Source: a virus. Taken from it: DNA of 34,885 nucleotides. The stretch is from positions 1 to 34,885 of the IMG/VR virus record IMGVR_UViG_3300044819_000014; one strand, 5' to 3'. A program made the translations under genes and the position numbers. This document shows, in pieces, positions 5,846 to 13,667 of this stretch (position 1 is the first letter of the stretch; the number at the start of each line of letters is the position of its first letter). Under the pieces are notes generated by a model. That model saw only the letters and a list, made by a program, of their open reading frames with translations, had not been told where the DNA came from and searched no databases.

Positions 5846-6060
5846 TGGATTGCCAACATAAACCGCGGTGTCCAGACTCGGCGCAACGCTGGCAGTGCCA
5901 GAAGCGCACCGAAATAGAAACGGGAATGTTTCGCGGCATCATTGAGCGCGACAGCGGCGAACATCTCCTGAAATCCTACGGTCTGCCGATACGACCACAG
6001 AGCGCGACGGAGCGGTACAATCGCGAACAACGCCGCGTCGAGAAAGGACTGCTGTTTTGA
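5845..6060 (+). CDS. Hypothetical protein with N-terminal cysteines (71 aa)
   Basis: ATG 5845 overlaps the previous stop as TAATG. Cysteines at residues 3, 9 and 18 with a histidine at 5 could bind a metal. The rest is polar and basic (QKRTEIETGMFRG, ATERYNREQRRVEKG). It ends with a TTGA overlap to the next gene. Function unknown. Confidence 0.5.
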   Translation: MDCQHKPRCPDSAQRWQCQKRTEIETGMFRGIIERDSGEHLLKSYGLPIRPQSATERYNREQRRVEKGLLF

Positions 6061-6440
6061 GGCAATGGGTCTTCGTGAAGTCGCAGGAACGCTGTGGTGC
6101 ATGCGGCGAGCTGATTCCTGAAGGCACGGCCGCGCAGGAAATCCTGTTGCACGGCGTGAAACGGAAGCGCTATCGCGGCGAGTGCTGCGCAGGTGCGGCC
6201 CCGCCGAATCTTCCCGCCTCGCCCGTGCTCTCGCCAGTCCTGAAACTCGATCTTTCTCGGATTGAGGCGCTGATTCCCAACCGGACACGCGGTGCGCTAA
6301 AATCGATGGCGCGTGAGCACCTTCCGGCTGAACCTGAATCTACGCTTCCCGCATCGCTGCCCCGGTCTGATGTGCGCGATCTACGCGTGGCTCGCCAAAC
6401 CCCGATAGCGGATTCCTGGTCCCCGCATCGCAATGACTGA
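6057..6440 (+). CDS. Hypothetical protein with CxxC motif (127 aa)
   Basis: TTG 6057 overlaps the previous stop as TTGA, and GAGAAAGGA lies upstream. The N-terminus contains ERCGACGELIPEG and later GECCAG, two Cys clusters that could hold one zinc ion. The middle and end are proline- and serine-rich and probably unfolded. Its last codons form the first of three identical gene junctions. Confidence 0.5.
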   Translation: MRQWVFVKSQERCGACGELIPEGTAAQEILLHGVKRKRYRGECCAGAAPPNLPASPVLSPVLKLDLSRIEALIPNRTRGALKSMAREHLPAEPESTLPASLPRSDVRDLRVARQTPIADSWSPHRND

Positions 6441-6618
6441 CCGCGAACGAAAAAAGCAAATCGACAAGTGGACCGCCGCTGGCGTGAAGCACGCGATGTG
6501 GTGCACGGTCGTCGGATGTCCATGTCGCTGGCATCCCGTGAGTGCAGAGAGCGATAATGCCTCGTGGGCGGCGGCAGAAGATCACCGCGTCTATAAGGCG
6601 GCGCATCGCAATGACTGA
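6433..6618 (+). CDS. Hypothetical small protein (61 aa)
   Basis: ATG 6433 overlaps the previous gene by 8 bases. The product has a basic helix (RERKKQIDKWTAAG) and cysteines with a histidine (MWCTVVGCPCRWH) that could bind metal. It ends in the residues HRND, as does the gene before it. Function unknown. Confidence 0.5.
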   Translation: MTDRERKKQIDKWTAAGVKHAMWCTVVGCPCRWHPVSAESDNASWAAAEDHRVYKAAHRND

Positions 6619-6835
6619 CCAACCCGAAAACACCGAATGGATCGAAACGCCGTGCGAGTGGCGCTGTCACGCCTGCGATAAAGGCGGTTATGTCGTGGTG
6701 ATGGCGCGGCCGACTGAACTCCCGCTAGACGCGGCGTATCGGCATCAGGAAGAAACCAAGCAGCGGTGCATCGCGGGCTGCGCGTATCATGTCGAATTCG
6801 TTCCGCCGAAAGGCGCTGCTGCACGCAATGACTGA
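6611..6835 (+). CDS. Zinc-ribbon-like protein (74 aa)
   Basis: ATG 6611 lies in the repeated junction word and overlaps the previous gene by 8 bases. The product has CEWRCHACDKGGYVVV near the N-terminus and RCIAGCAYHVEF later, a plausible four-cysteine zinc site. It ends in ARND at the third copy of the junction. Function unknown. Confidence 0.5.
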   Translation: MTDQPENTEWIETPCEWRCHACDKGGYVVVMARPTELPLDAAYRHQEETKQRCIAGCAYHVEFVPPKGAAARND

Positions 6836-7079
6836 GCCCCGCCCGCTACCGACCGCGAAACCTGAAGACTTTGCGCTGGGCGATGTCTGCACGCTCGGAG
6901 ATTCGCCCACGCAATGGGTTGTCGTGGAAATGATTGAGCAGAAAGACGAGAACGGTGAAAAATACGTCGCAGCGCGATTCGCGCAGGCCGACACCGATGA
7001 AGGGCGACGGGTATTAGCCGCTGTGCGTGAACGCGCCGCGCGGAATCAGCGCATCACCAACTCGTTTCGGGTAAGATAG
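6828..7079 (+). CDS. Hypothetical protein (83 aa)
   Basis: ATG 6828 overlaps the previous gene by 8 bases. The product has a short beta-rich core (DVCTLGDSPTQWVVVEMIEQ, then KYVAARFAQ) followed by a basic helix (VLAAVRERAARNQRI). By position just before the large terminase it could be considered as a small terminase subunit, but no helix-turn-helix is evident and I do not make that call. Confidence 0.5.
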   Translation: MTEPRPLPTAKPEDFALGDVCTLGDSPTQWVVVEMIEQKDENGEKYVAARFAQADTDEGRRVLAAVRERAARNQRITNSFRVR

Positions 7080-7084
7080 CCGCC

Positions 7085-7186
7085 ATGAGTTGCTTTCCCA
7101 CAGGGCGATTTGGCTACTTCATGGCGAACTGTCGATGGGCCACACCAAAGGAACAAGCGGCGAACCGTGAGGCGCGATGCCGTTAG
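7085..7186 (+). pseudogene. Mini-ORF resembling the end of an HNH/AP2 endonuclease
   Basis: The 33-codon frame encodes GYFMANCRWATPKEQAANRE. This closely follows the conserved C-terminal signature of phage HNH/AP2-type homing endonucleases (G-Y-P-NCRWATPKEQ-NR). The remainder of the endonuclease is missing. It overlaps the start of the terminase by 10 bases. It is either a relic of a homing endonuclease next to the terminase or a tiny gene that grew from one. Confidence 0.45.
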
Positions 7187-8583
7187 ATTTTCGCGGACCT
7201 CACGCGGAGTTCATGGCGGATGAGCATCCAGAACTAGATCTCGAAGGGGCGCGTTACTCAGGAAAAACATGGGCAGTTAGCGCGAAAGTTGGCCGTTCCT
7301 GCACAAAGTATCCCGGCATCGAATGGCTGATCGGGCGTTTCTCGAATGAAGAGACGCGAACGAAGGTGCGACCAGAGTTTGTGCGCGTTGTTGGTAAAGA
7401 CCAGGGAATCTCACTGGAATGGGACGACGAAGCGAGCTGTTACCTCTTCCCGGAAGTTAGCGGGATGCGCTCTAAGGTCTACTCGTACGGGCTAAAATCT
7501 CAGAGCATCGTGGAAGCACTCTCGAAAGTGCGCGGCCTCGGAGTAGCCTGTATCGCCAACGACCAGACAGAAGAAATTCCGCAAGCCGTATCCGAAGAAC
7601 TGCGCTTTGGAACGCGCCAACCTGGCTACCCACATCAACTTATTTTTTCTCCGAACCCTCCGTCAGAAGATCACTTTCTCGCGGATCAGTTCCCAGAAGA
7701 AAATCCGATGCCGCATCGCGTGTATCGGCGCGTCTCGCTCTACGACAATGCTCACAATCTCGCGGAAGGCAAGATCGCGGAGCTTGAGGCCCTATATCCG
7801 CCCACTCACGCTAAATATAAATCCCTGATTCTTGGAATGCGCGGCCCGAACGTCGTCGGCGTGCCGGTCTATGACGGGCTGTTCACGCGAGCGCAGCACA
7901 TTGGTGAAGTGAAGTACGCGAAACAGAATCTCTTTCTCGAAGCGATTCACTCCGGCCAGCATCATCCGATCTGGGTCTGCGCGCAGTTCTCGCCCGCCGG
8001 AGGTTTGGAATTACTCGGCGGCATCATGGGCAAGCGGATGATGCTGGAAGATTTCCTGCCCCTCGTTTCGCGCTATCGGCTGGAATGGTTCGATCCCGAT
8101 GATTCCATGATTCGGCTGTGCAGTGATCCCCCGCCGAGCGCCGATGATGTCTCGAATCGGTTCACGTCGCTGGACATCCTGCGCGATGCCGGATTGAAGC
8201 CGCGCTCGAAAGCGAACGCCACAGCGCCTGACGTACGCGAGGCGGTGATTCAGAATCTTGCGACGATGATGCGGCGTTACCACGGGTTCAAAGTGAACAG
8301 CGACGCGGCCAAGTGGCTCACCGTCAGTCGCGACGTGACGAAGCAATCTAAGTCGATGGTCGATTCGTTAGAGGGCTCGTATGTCTGGGACGAGCATTTC
8401 GTCAGCGTCTCGAACAAGATCGTTCGTAAGCCGAAGTCTGACCAGTGGCTGGATGGCTGGATGCGCTGCCTCGAAAACATCGCGCTGAACTTCTGCACCG
8501 TCAAGACACCAAACCCTAGTCACCGCCAAACGCCACGCCTCGGCTTCTCGCCATCCGACCGGAATAGCTGGCTCGGCTCCTAA
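7177..8583 (+). CDS. Terminase large subunit
   Basis: Motor that pumps DNA into the prohead and cuts it. The ATPase half has a Walker A motif GARYSGKT (residues 24-31) and a Walker B region VACIANDQTEE (123-133), followed by the coupling segment RQPGYPHQLIFSPNPP. The RNase-H-like nuclease half starts near residue 250 and includes LELLGGIMGK, LEDF (290-293) and CSDP (315-318). At the place where relatives as I remember them have an aspartate (I-D-F-G-HHP), this protein reads IHSGQHHP (257-264), so one metal ligand may be missing. Length (468 aa) is normal. ATG 7177 follows GTGAGG. Confidence 0.9.
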   Translation: MPLDFRGPHAEFMADEHPELDLEGARYSGKTWAVSAKVGRSCTKYPGIEWLIGRFSNEETRTKVRPEFVRVVGKDQGISLEWDDEASCYLFPEVSGMRSKVYSYGLKSQSIVEALSKVRGLGVACIANDQTEEIPQAVSEELRFGTRQPGYPHQLIFSPNPPSEDHFLADQFPEENPMPHRVYRRVSLYDNAHNLAEGKIAELEALYPPTHAKYKSLILGMRGPNVVGVPVYDGLFTRAQHIGEVKYAKQNLFLEAIHSGQHHPIWVCAQFSPAGGLELLGGIMGKRMMLEDFLPLVSRYRLEWFDPDDSMIRLCSDPPPSADDVSNRFTSLDILRDAGLKPRSKANATAPDVREAVIQNLATMMRRYHGFKVNSDAAKWLTVSRDVTKQSKSMVDSLEGSYVWDEHFVSVSNKIVRKPKSDQWLDGWMRCLENIALNFCTVKTPNPSHRQTPRLGFSPSDRNSWLGS

Positions 8584-8717
8584 AATCGCCGTAACTGAGG
8601 CAAATTATTGACGGGTCGATTTTGGCTATATGAGACGATCTCTCACCCGACCGTTACCGGACTAGCCAAATCTGATTTAGACGCGCTATATTCAATCCTC
8701 GTCGATTCTAGAGGCAT

Positions 8718-8746
8718 CGAAAATAGGCGAAAATAGGGTCAGATTT
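8718..8746. repeat. Short repeats in the post-terminase spacer
   Basis: CGAAAATAGG occurs twice in tandem (8718-8727, 8728-8737). An 8-base inverted repeat AAATCTGA (8668-8675) / TCAGATTT (8739-8746) brackets about 60 bases. The spacer 8584-8794 contains no gene. Confidence 0.6.
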
Positions 8747-8786
8747 AACACGAAATGGTATTGACTTTTCGTGTTTGTGTTACACT
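8747..8786 (+). promoter_or_regulatory. Palindromic operator-like site with promoter boxes
   Basis: AACACGAAA (8747-8755) and TTTCGTGTT (8767-8775) form a perfect 9-base inverted repeat with an 11-base spacer. TTGACT (8761-8766) lies inside the spacer, and an extended -10 (TGTTACACT, 8778-8786) follows. The -35/-10 distance of 14 is short, so promoter activity is uncertain; the palindrome could be an operator or a hairpin. Confidence 0.45.
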
Positions 8787-8794
8787 TTCTGCCC

Positions 8795-9087
8795 ATGCCG
8801 TCAGTTTCCAAGTCGAAGCAGCATCGCAAGTCGAAGCAGCATCGCCTAGTTGGCCCCGAAGAAGCCTCTTATGTCGCTGGGTTTTTCGATTCCCTTATCT
8901 ACGAGTCAAAAAGCGCCAAGCAGAGGTTGGACTCGCCTTTCTGGATCTCGGTTTGTCTCGACTCACATTCACCGCGCGTGGGAAAACGTGGCCGCGGCGC
9001 ATTCAACATCCTGACGATGTGGCCGAGCGCGAAATTCTAAAGCAGGAAATGAACCGCTTAAACCAGCGAGGATTGAAAATTGCCTAG
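8795..9087 (+). pseudogene. Decayed LAGLIDADG homing endonuclease
   Basis: The frame from ATG 8795 encodes EEASYVAGFFD, a LAGLIDADG-type motif, and then leaves the family. From about 8893 a second frame continues PYLRVKKRQAEVGLAFL and ends at TAG 9085-9087. The intact endonuclease at 13668-14093 has the same two elements (LAYFAGIIDGEG and PYLIVKKRQAELFLAY) separated by about 70 residues, so here the middle was deleted and the frame shifted. The N-terminus MPSVSKSKQHR resembles that of the following gene (MPSVSRARQHL), as if the element had entered the beginning of that gene and duplicated it. Confidence 0.7.
8810..8845 (+). repeat. Perfect 18-base tandem repeat
   Basis: AAGTCGAAGCAGCATCGC occurs twice in a row (8810-8827, 8828-8845) near the start of the decayed endonuclease frame, encoding KSKQHR twice. 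Confidence 0.9.
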
Positions 9088-9496
9088 CGTTTCAAGAGCG
9101 CGGCAGCACTTATTTCAAGCCGCCGAGCATGGCGCGAAGTTCGCAGCCGCTGAGAAGATCCGCGAGTCCATGTCCCACGCCCAGATGCACGATTTCGCCG
9201 TGGGGTCCGAAAAAGGCAAGCCGGAACACGTCACCAAATCCCACGAAAAAAGCGCCCGCATGAAACTCCACGGTCACGCCCTGCGCCACGGTCATGGCGG
9301 TGGACGCGGGGAAGCCTATGTCGATGGCGCGATGGCGCAGCGGGGCGGGCAGCATAAGCAGACCGGAGAGCATCACGGCGCGCTGGTGCATACGGCCTCT
9401 GGACATGGCTGGAATGGGCCCCACGCGGAAGCCTACGCCGCAGGCGCGGAAAACGAAGGCGCAGGGATGCATGGCGAGGAGTCTGACGCCGCGTGA
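9080..9496 (+). CDS. Histidine/glycine-rich phage protein (138 aa)
   Basis: TTG 9080 overlaps the end of the decayed endonuclease by 8 bases. The start (MPSVSRARQHLFQAAEHGAK) resembles small phage proteins with an M-S-KQH-FM-A--H-PKFA opening. The rest is rich in His, Gly and Ala (HGHALRHGHGGG, GAENEGAGMHGEE) and probably disordered or metal-binding. It lies between terminase and portal, where small capsid or assembly factors are common. Function unknown. Confidence 0.6.
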   Translation: MPSVSRARQHLFQAAEHGAKFAAAEKIRESMSHAQMHDFAVGSEKGKPEHVTKSHEKSARMKLHGHALRHGHGGGRGEAYVDGAMAQRGGQHKQTGEHHGALVHTASGHGWNGPHAEAYAAGAENEGAGMHGEESDAA

Positions 9497-9726
9497 TCTG
9501 TCCGAGCTGTGCGGAAGAGATGGAACCCGTTGGGACGGACATCGTGCCACCACTCGCCATCTGTCCTAATTGCGAACGGTCAATTGTGCTCATCGATGGG
9601 ACGGCACGTCTTGCGAATGCGGACGATACCAATGGTCTCACGCCGGATCAGTCGCTGGCGCTGAAGAAACTCAAGACCAAGACACGCGCGGATCGATTGG
9701 CTTATTATAAGCAGCATCACGCCTAA
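9493..9726 (+). CDS. Zinc-ribbon protein (77 aa)
   Basis: GTG 9493 overlaps the previous stop as GTGA. CPSC at residues 3-6 and CPNC at about 24-27 form a clear zinc ribbon, followed by a basic helical tail (LALKKLKTKTRADRLAYY). It ends in a TAATG overlap. Small ribbon proteins of this kind are frequent in phage head modules; role unknown. Confidence 0.6.
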   Translation: MICPSCAEEMEPVGTDIVPPLAICPNCERSIVLIDGTARLANADDTNGLTPDQSLALKKLKTKTRADRLAYYKQHHA

Positions 9727-9929
9727 TGCCGCCAGCGCTGACCTCCCAACTCCTCGGAGAAAGTGATCCTCCGCCCACTGGGCAGCTCTTTCAATTTCTT
9801 CAAGTGAACGGATTCGTCTATCGCTGCAACACCGCGACCGGCGACATGTGGCGATTGGAAGCGCACGTGACTGATAAAAAGGCGCAAGTGTGGAAGCTCG
9901 TGCAAGAACTCACGGACACCGCGCACTGA
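9726..9929 (+). CDS. Hypothetical small protein (67 aa)
   Basis: ATG 9726 is coupled to the previous gene, and the stop is coupled to the portal gene (TGATG). The product has a compact beta-rich core (QLFQFLQVNGFVYRCNTATG, then WRLEAHVTDKKAQVW). No family recognised; a head-assembly role is inferred only from its position. Confidence 0.5.
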   Translation: MPPALTSQLLGESDPPPTGQLFQFLQVNGFVYRCNTATGDMWRLEAHVTDKKAQVWKLVQELTDTAH

Positions 9930-12337
9930 TGGCGCGCAAGAAACCCGACAGCTCTGGCAAGCTGCAATTCAAAGATAGCGAATTTCTTCAGATCGCGCGT
10001 GGCCGTTTCAAGTTCGCAGACGAAGCGGATACCGATCAGCGCCAGCGCGAGCGTGATGATCTCGCGTTCTATGCCGGTGATCAGTGGCCGTCCGATATTT
10101 ACCTCGCGCGACAGGGACAACAGCCCGTCAACGGGATGGCCGCCGTCCCCTCGCGTCCGACGCTCGTCATCGACAATCTGCGCGAACCTGTTTCGCAAGT
10201 TATCAACGAAGGCGCAAGTTCTGACCTCGGGATTGAGATCACGGCCGCCGAAGACTTCGGCGATCTCGGCGTGATGCCAGATGCTGCGGAAATCAAGGTC
10301 CGGGAAGGATTAACGCGAAAGATTCAGCGCGAGTCACAAGCGCGTGATGCGCGGCTCTGGGCCTTTGATCGCGCCGTGAAAGCGGGACGCGGCTACTATC
10401 AGATTCTGACGCGTTACCTACCGGGCAAAACATTCGACCAAGAACTCTACATCCATCGCATTTACAACCAGTCATCAGTGTTGCTTGATCCGTCGCACGA
10501 AGAACCGGACGGTAGTGATGCGAAGTGGGGGTTTGTCTGCGTCGATATGCTCTGGGAAGACTACAAGGCGAAATTCCCTAAAGCTGCCAATGGCAAAGCG
10601 AACTGGATTGCCTCTGCCACACTGAGTGATCAGGACTGGGACATCTTGGGCGATCAGTATCCGAAATGGTTCAAGCGCGCGGAGTCGTCGAAAGCGACCA
10701 GCACCTCCTCGCGCGTCGATCAGGATACGCGTGCCGTACGCGTCGTCGATTACTGGTACACCGTCCAAGAATCGAACACGCTGTGTCTGCTCGCGGATGG
10801 TCGGAACCTCTGGGATGCGGATGTACCGTCTGGATATCCGCGTCTTGAAGGCGATGAGGACCTGACGCCCGACGACTTCGCCGCGCTCGATCCCAACACC
10901 GTCGTGGATGCGCGCCCGGTCATGACGCAGAAAATTAAGTGGGCCAAGATCGACGGCGCGCAAGTCCTCGAAGAAACCAACTGGGACGGTCCAGATCTGC
11001 CGATCATTAAAGTCGTCGGTGAAGAACTGCAGCCCTACGACGGTGAACGGCGTTCAGAGGGTATGGTCCGTCCATCGCGTGATTCCCAAAAGGGCCTGAA
11101 CTACATGATCTCGAAGCAAGTCGAGATGGTGGGGCTCACGCCGCTCACGCCGCTCATTGGCGATCCGGACGCGACGGAAGGCTATCCCGAATGGGACCTG
11201 CTGAATACGCGCGTCGTGCCGATGGCGCGCTATCGCAGCTATGATGATCAGGGACGTCCGTTGAAAGAACCGCATCGACCGAATGCGGACCCGAACCTGT
11301 TGCCGATCTCACAGTCGATTGCGCTGTTCTCTGCGCAGGTAGAAAAGCAAACGCGGGTCCCAGCCGCTCGCCTCGGCGATATCGATCCGGTTACACGCAG
11401 CGGAAAGGCGCTGGATCGGCTCACGTCGAACTCAAAGAACAGCACGAGTGGATTTATGAGCAACCTCGTCCGCTCCGTGCGGTATGAGGGGCAGATCTTG
11501 AATAACTTGCTGTATCCGATCTACGGGACTCGCCCCGGGCGACTCGTGCGGATCATGACCGGCAAGGGCGAGAGTCAACTCATCGCGATTCATGACAATC
11601 CACAGCAGGCCACGCCGCAAGAAATCGCCCTTCTACAGAAAGCGGCATCTGTTGCCAAGTTAACGCCAGATGCGACCTTCAACATCAACATCAAAGTGAC
11701 GCGCGACTACGATACGCGGAAGATGGAAGAATCGCAGCAGATAGGCGAGCTGCTCTCCGCCGACCCGCAGTTACTGACATGGTTTGGCGATCTCTGGTTT
11801 GGCAATATGGACGGTCCAGGCCACGAAGAACTTGCCGATCGTACGAAAGCGATGCTAGCTCCGCCGATTCAGGCGCTGCTCGCCGCGAAAGCGCAGGGCC
11901 AAGCCCCGCCCTCGCCACGTGAACAGCAGTTGCAGCAGCAACTGCAGCACGTCAGCGGACAGTTGCAGCAGGCGACACAGATCATCCAGACGAAGCAGAT
12001 TGAGACGCAGGCGAAGGGCGAGATCGATCTGCAGAAAACGCATCTACAAGAGACGTATGAGATGGAACGTAACCGCGCTGACAACGAGACGAAAATCGCT
12101 GTAGCTGAACTGGGCGCGAAGGTGGATCGTCTCGCGCTGTTCATGGAAGAACGTGGACGACTTGGTCTGCAGGTCAGCGATGCGAACGAAGCCGACGCGC
12201 AGCGACAGCATGAGGTCGGTATGGCTGGCGCGCAAGCGGGGATGGATCAGCAGGCACAGGCAGCACAGCAACTACATGAACAACAGCAGGCCGCAACCGC
12301 TGCAGCGCAACCGGCGCAGAATGGATCTGGCGCATGA
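9929..12337 (+). CDS. P22-like portal protein
   Basis: Forms the dodecameric ring through which DNA enters and leaves the head. ATG 9929 is coupled to the previous stop; an upstream extension of the frame to 9890 is not needed. The N-terminal part (DLAFYAGDQWPS, RPTLVIDNLREPVSQV) and the central core (GKALDRLTSNSKNSTSGFMSN region) follow the layout of P22-family portals. The last roughly 130 residues are a glutamine-rich coiled coil (from about 11925), which fits the long C-terminal barrel helices of P22 gp1. The 802-residue length is somewhat longer than P22's own portal. Followed by a small gene with ATGA overlap. Confidence 0.88.
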   Translation: MARKKPDSSGKLQFKDSEFLQIARGRFKFADEADTDQRQRERDDLAFYAGDQWPSDIYLARQGQQPVNGMAAVPSRPTLVIDNLREPVSQVINEGASSDLGIEITAAEDFGDLGVMPDAAEIKVREGLTRKIQRESQARDARLWAFDRAVKAGRGYYQILTRYLPGKTFDQELYIHRIYNQSSVLLDPSHEEPDGSDAKWGFVCVDMLWEDYKAKFPKAANGKANWIASATLSDQDWDILGDQYPKWFKRAESSKATSTSSRVDQDTRAVRVVDYWYTVQESNTLCLLADGRNLWDADVPSGYPRLEGDEDLTPDDFAALDPNTVVDARPVMTQKIKWAKIDGAQVLEETNWDGPDLPIIKVVGEELQPYDGERRSEGMVRPSRDSQKGLNYMISKQVEMVGLTPLTPLIGDPDATEGYPEWDLLNTRVVPMARYRSYDDQGRPLKEPHRPNADPNLLPISQSIALFSAQVEKQTRVPAARLGDIDPVTRSGKALDRLTSNSKNSTSGFMSNLVRSVRYEGQILNNLLYPIYGTRPGRLVRIMTGKGESQLIAIHDNPQQATPQEIALLQKAASVAKLTPDATFNINIKVTRDYDTRKMEESQQIGELLSADPQLLTWFGDLWFGNMDGPGHEELADRTKAMLAPPIQALLAAKAQGQAPPSPREQQLQQQLQHVSGQLQQATQIIQTKQIETQAKGEIDLQKTHLQETYEMERNRADNETKIAVAELGAKVDRLALFMEERGRLGLQVSDANEADAQRQHEVGMAGAQAGMDQQAQAAQQLHEQQQAATAAAQPAQNGSGA

Positions 12338-12609
12338 CCACGAATGGAACGATGCCTCACGACACCACTGAGGCGCGGGAGCACGTACTGATCTCGAAAG
12401 CCTCGTCGCGCCGTGAATTGTCAAAGCTGATCGTCACGGAGATCATTCCAGAACTTCAGCGACTCGGCCAGAACGAGTCGGTGACGCAAAACGTCTGCAA
12501 GGGTCTCATTGCTGCCCTTGACGCGATCAAGACACAGATGGAAGTCGATGCCAAGCGACTGAGCGCGCTTGAAGATCATCTCGGCCTACCCGTAAAAGAG
12601 GACGCATGA
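12334..12609 (+). CDS. Hypothetical small helical protein (91 aa)
   Basis: ATG 12334 overlaps the portal stop as ATGA, and its own stop overlaps the scaffold-like gene in the same way. The product is mostly helical (RRELSKLIVTEIIPELQRLG, then ALDAIKTQMEVDAKRLSALE) and could oligomerise. By position between portal and scaffold it is likely a head-assembly accessory; no family recognised. Confidence 0.55.
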   Translation: MTTNGTMPHDTTEAREHVLISKASSRRELSKLIVTEIIPELQRLGQNESVTQNVCKGLIAALDAIKTQMEVDAKRLSALEDHLGLPVKEDA

Positions 12610-13595
12610 GCGAAGAGATTGGCGGCATTGTCGAAGCGCCCCTAGAAGCCTCAGAAGTTATTGAAGTTGCCCCCGCTGAATCCATCGCGGATCATGCCGC
12701 GCAATACGATCCGAAGCGCCAAGCCGAGCGCGATGCCGCCGAACTGGCACCCGTAGAAGCGCCAGTCGCATCGACCGCTGCACTAGCGAAGCCTGTCGCC
12801 CAGCCGCCGCGTCACCGTGCGGCGAAGGACCGCGCCACCGCCGCTGATGCGCCACGGATTCAGGAACTCAATCGCAAACTGAAAGAGCGCGATGATGAAC
12901 TGGCACGTCTCAGATCTCAGCCTGTTCAATCGACCACGCCGCAGCCGCCCGCTCAACAGGCACAGCCGCAGCCGCGAGCGCAGCAGCCCGAACGGCGTTG
13001 GTTAGCCGACAAGAGCGATCCAGAACCGCAGGAGAAGAACTTCGGCGGCGATCCGATGAAGTATCTGGATGCCCGCTATGAATGGCTGGCGCGAGGGGTG
13101 AACCGCTACGACCGCCATGAAGCCGCGCAGCAGCAACAGACGCTCCAGCGGTCGCAGTCATGGGCGCAACGCGTCGAGAAAGCGATCGACAAATATCAGG
13201 ATTATGCGGCCGTGGCGTTTGGGCCCACCACGATCCCGTCTGGTTCGCCGATGGACCAATTTATTGACGCAGATGACAACGGCGCGGAAGTGCTGTATTA
13301 TCTGCAATCGAATCCAGCAGAACGCGATGCGGTTTTGCGGCTTCCGGTGATTCAGCAAATGAAGCACCTTGCGTTGCTCTCGCAACGGTACGACACAGCA
13401 TCCGCACCCTCGGCGCAGGCCGGTAATACTGGATCGGTCGCCCGAGCGAATCTTCGTATCATGCCTTCACGCCCGCCTAATCCAGTGCGGACAGGGGCTC
13501 AGAGCGCGAGTGGTGGTCCACCGCCTACTGATGGCTCGCTGTCTATCACTGATCACGAAAAGCAATTCGGATCAGCACTTCGTAGACGCCGCTAG
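12606..13595 (+). CDS. Scaffold-like protein
   Basis: This 329-residue protein sits between portal and coat, where tailed phages encode the scaffold. Composition fits: an acidic N-terminus, a Pro/Gln/Ala-rich linker, a charged helix (LNRKLKERDDELARLRSQ), a central folded stretch with MKYLDARYEWLARGVNRYD, and a very basic C-terminus (FGSALRRRR), as in scaffolds whose basic tail binds the coat. No specific motif proves it. The frame continues after the stop into the homing endonuclease without another stop for 24 codons. Confidence 0.65.
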   Translation: MSEEIGGIVEAPLEASEVIEVAPAESIADHAAQYDPKRQAERDAAELAPVEAPVASTAALAKPVAQPPRHRAAKDRATAADAPRIQELNRKLKERDDELARLRSQPVQSTTPQPPAQQAQPQPRAQQPERRWLADKSDPEPQEKNFGGDPMKYLDARYEWLARGVNRYDRHEAAQQQQTLQRSQSWAQRVEKAIDKYQDYAAVAFGPTTIPSGSPMDQFIDADDNGAEVLYYLQSNPAERDAVLRLPVIQQMKHLALLSQRYDTASAPSAQAGNTGSVARANLRIMPSRPPNPVRTGAQSASGGPPPTDGSLSITDHEKQFGSALRRRR

Positions 13596-13667
13596 TCGGT
13601 ACGTCGGTTTGCTCCCGCCGCGACTCTTTGGGTCGCAAGTTGGAACGATCGTGGTCTGAAGCAGGAA

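Noticed and set aside
6828-7079. Small terminase subunit
   Set aside because: Position before the large subunit is suggestive, but there is no helix-turn-helix and no family pattern.
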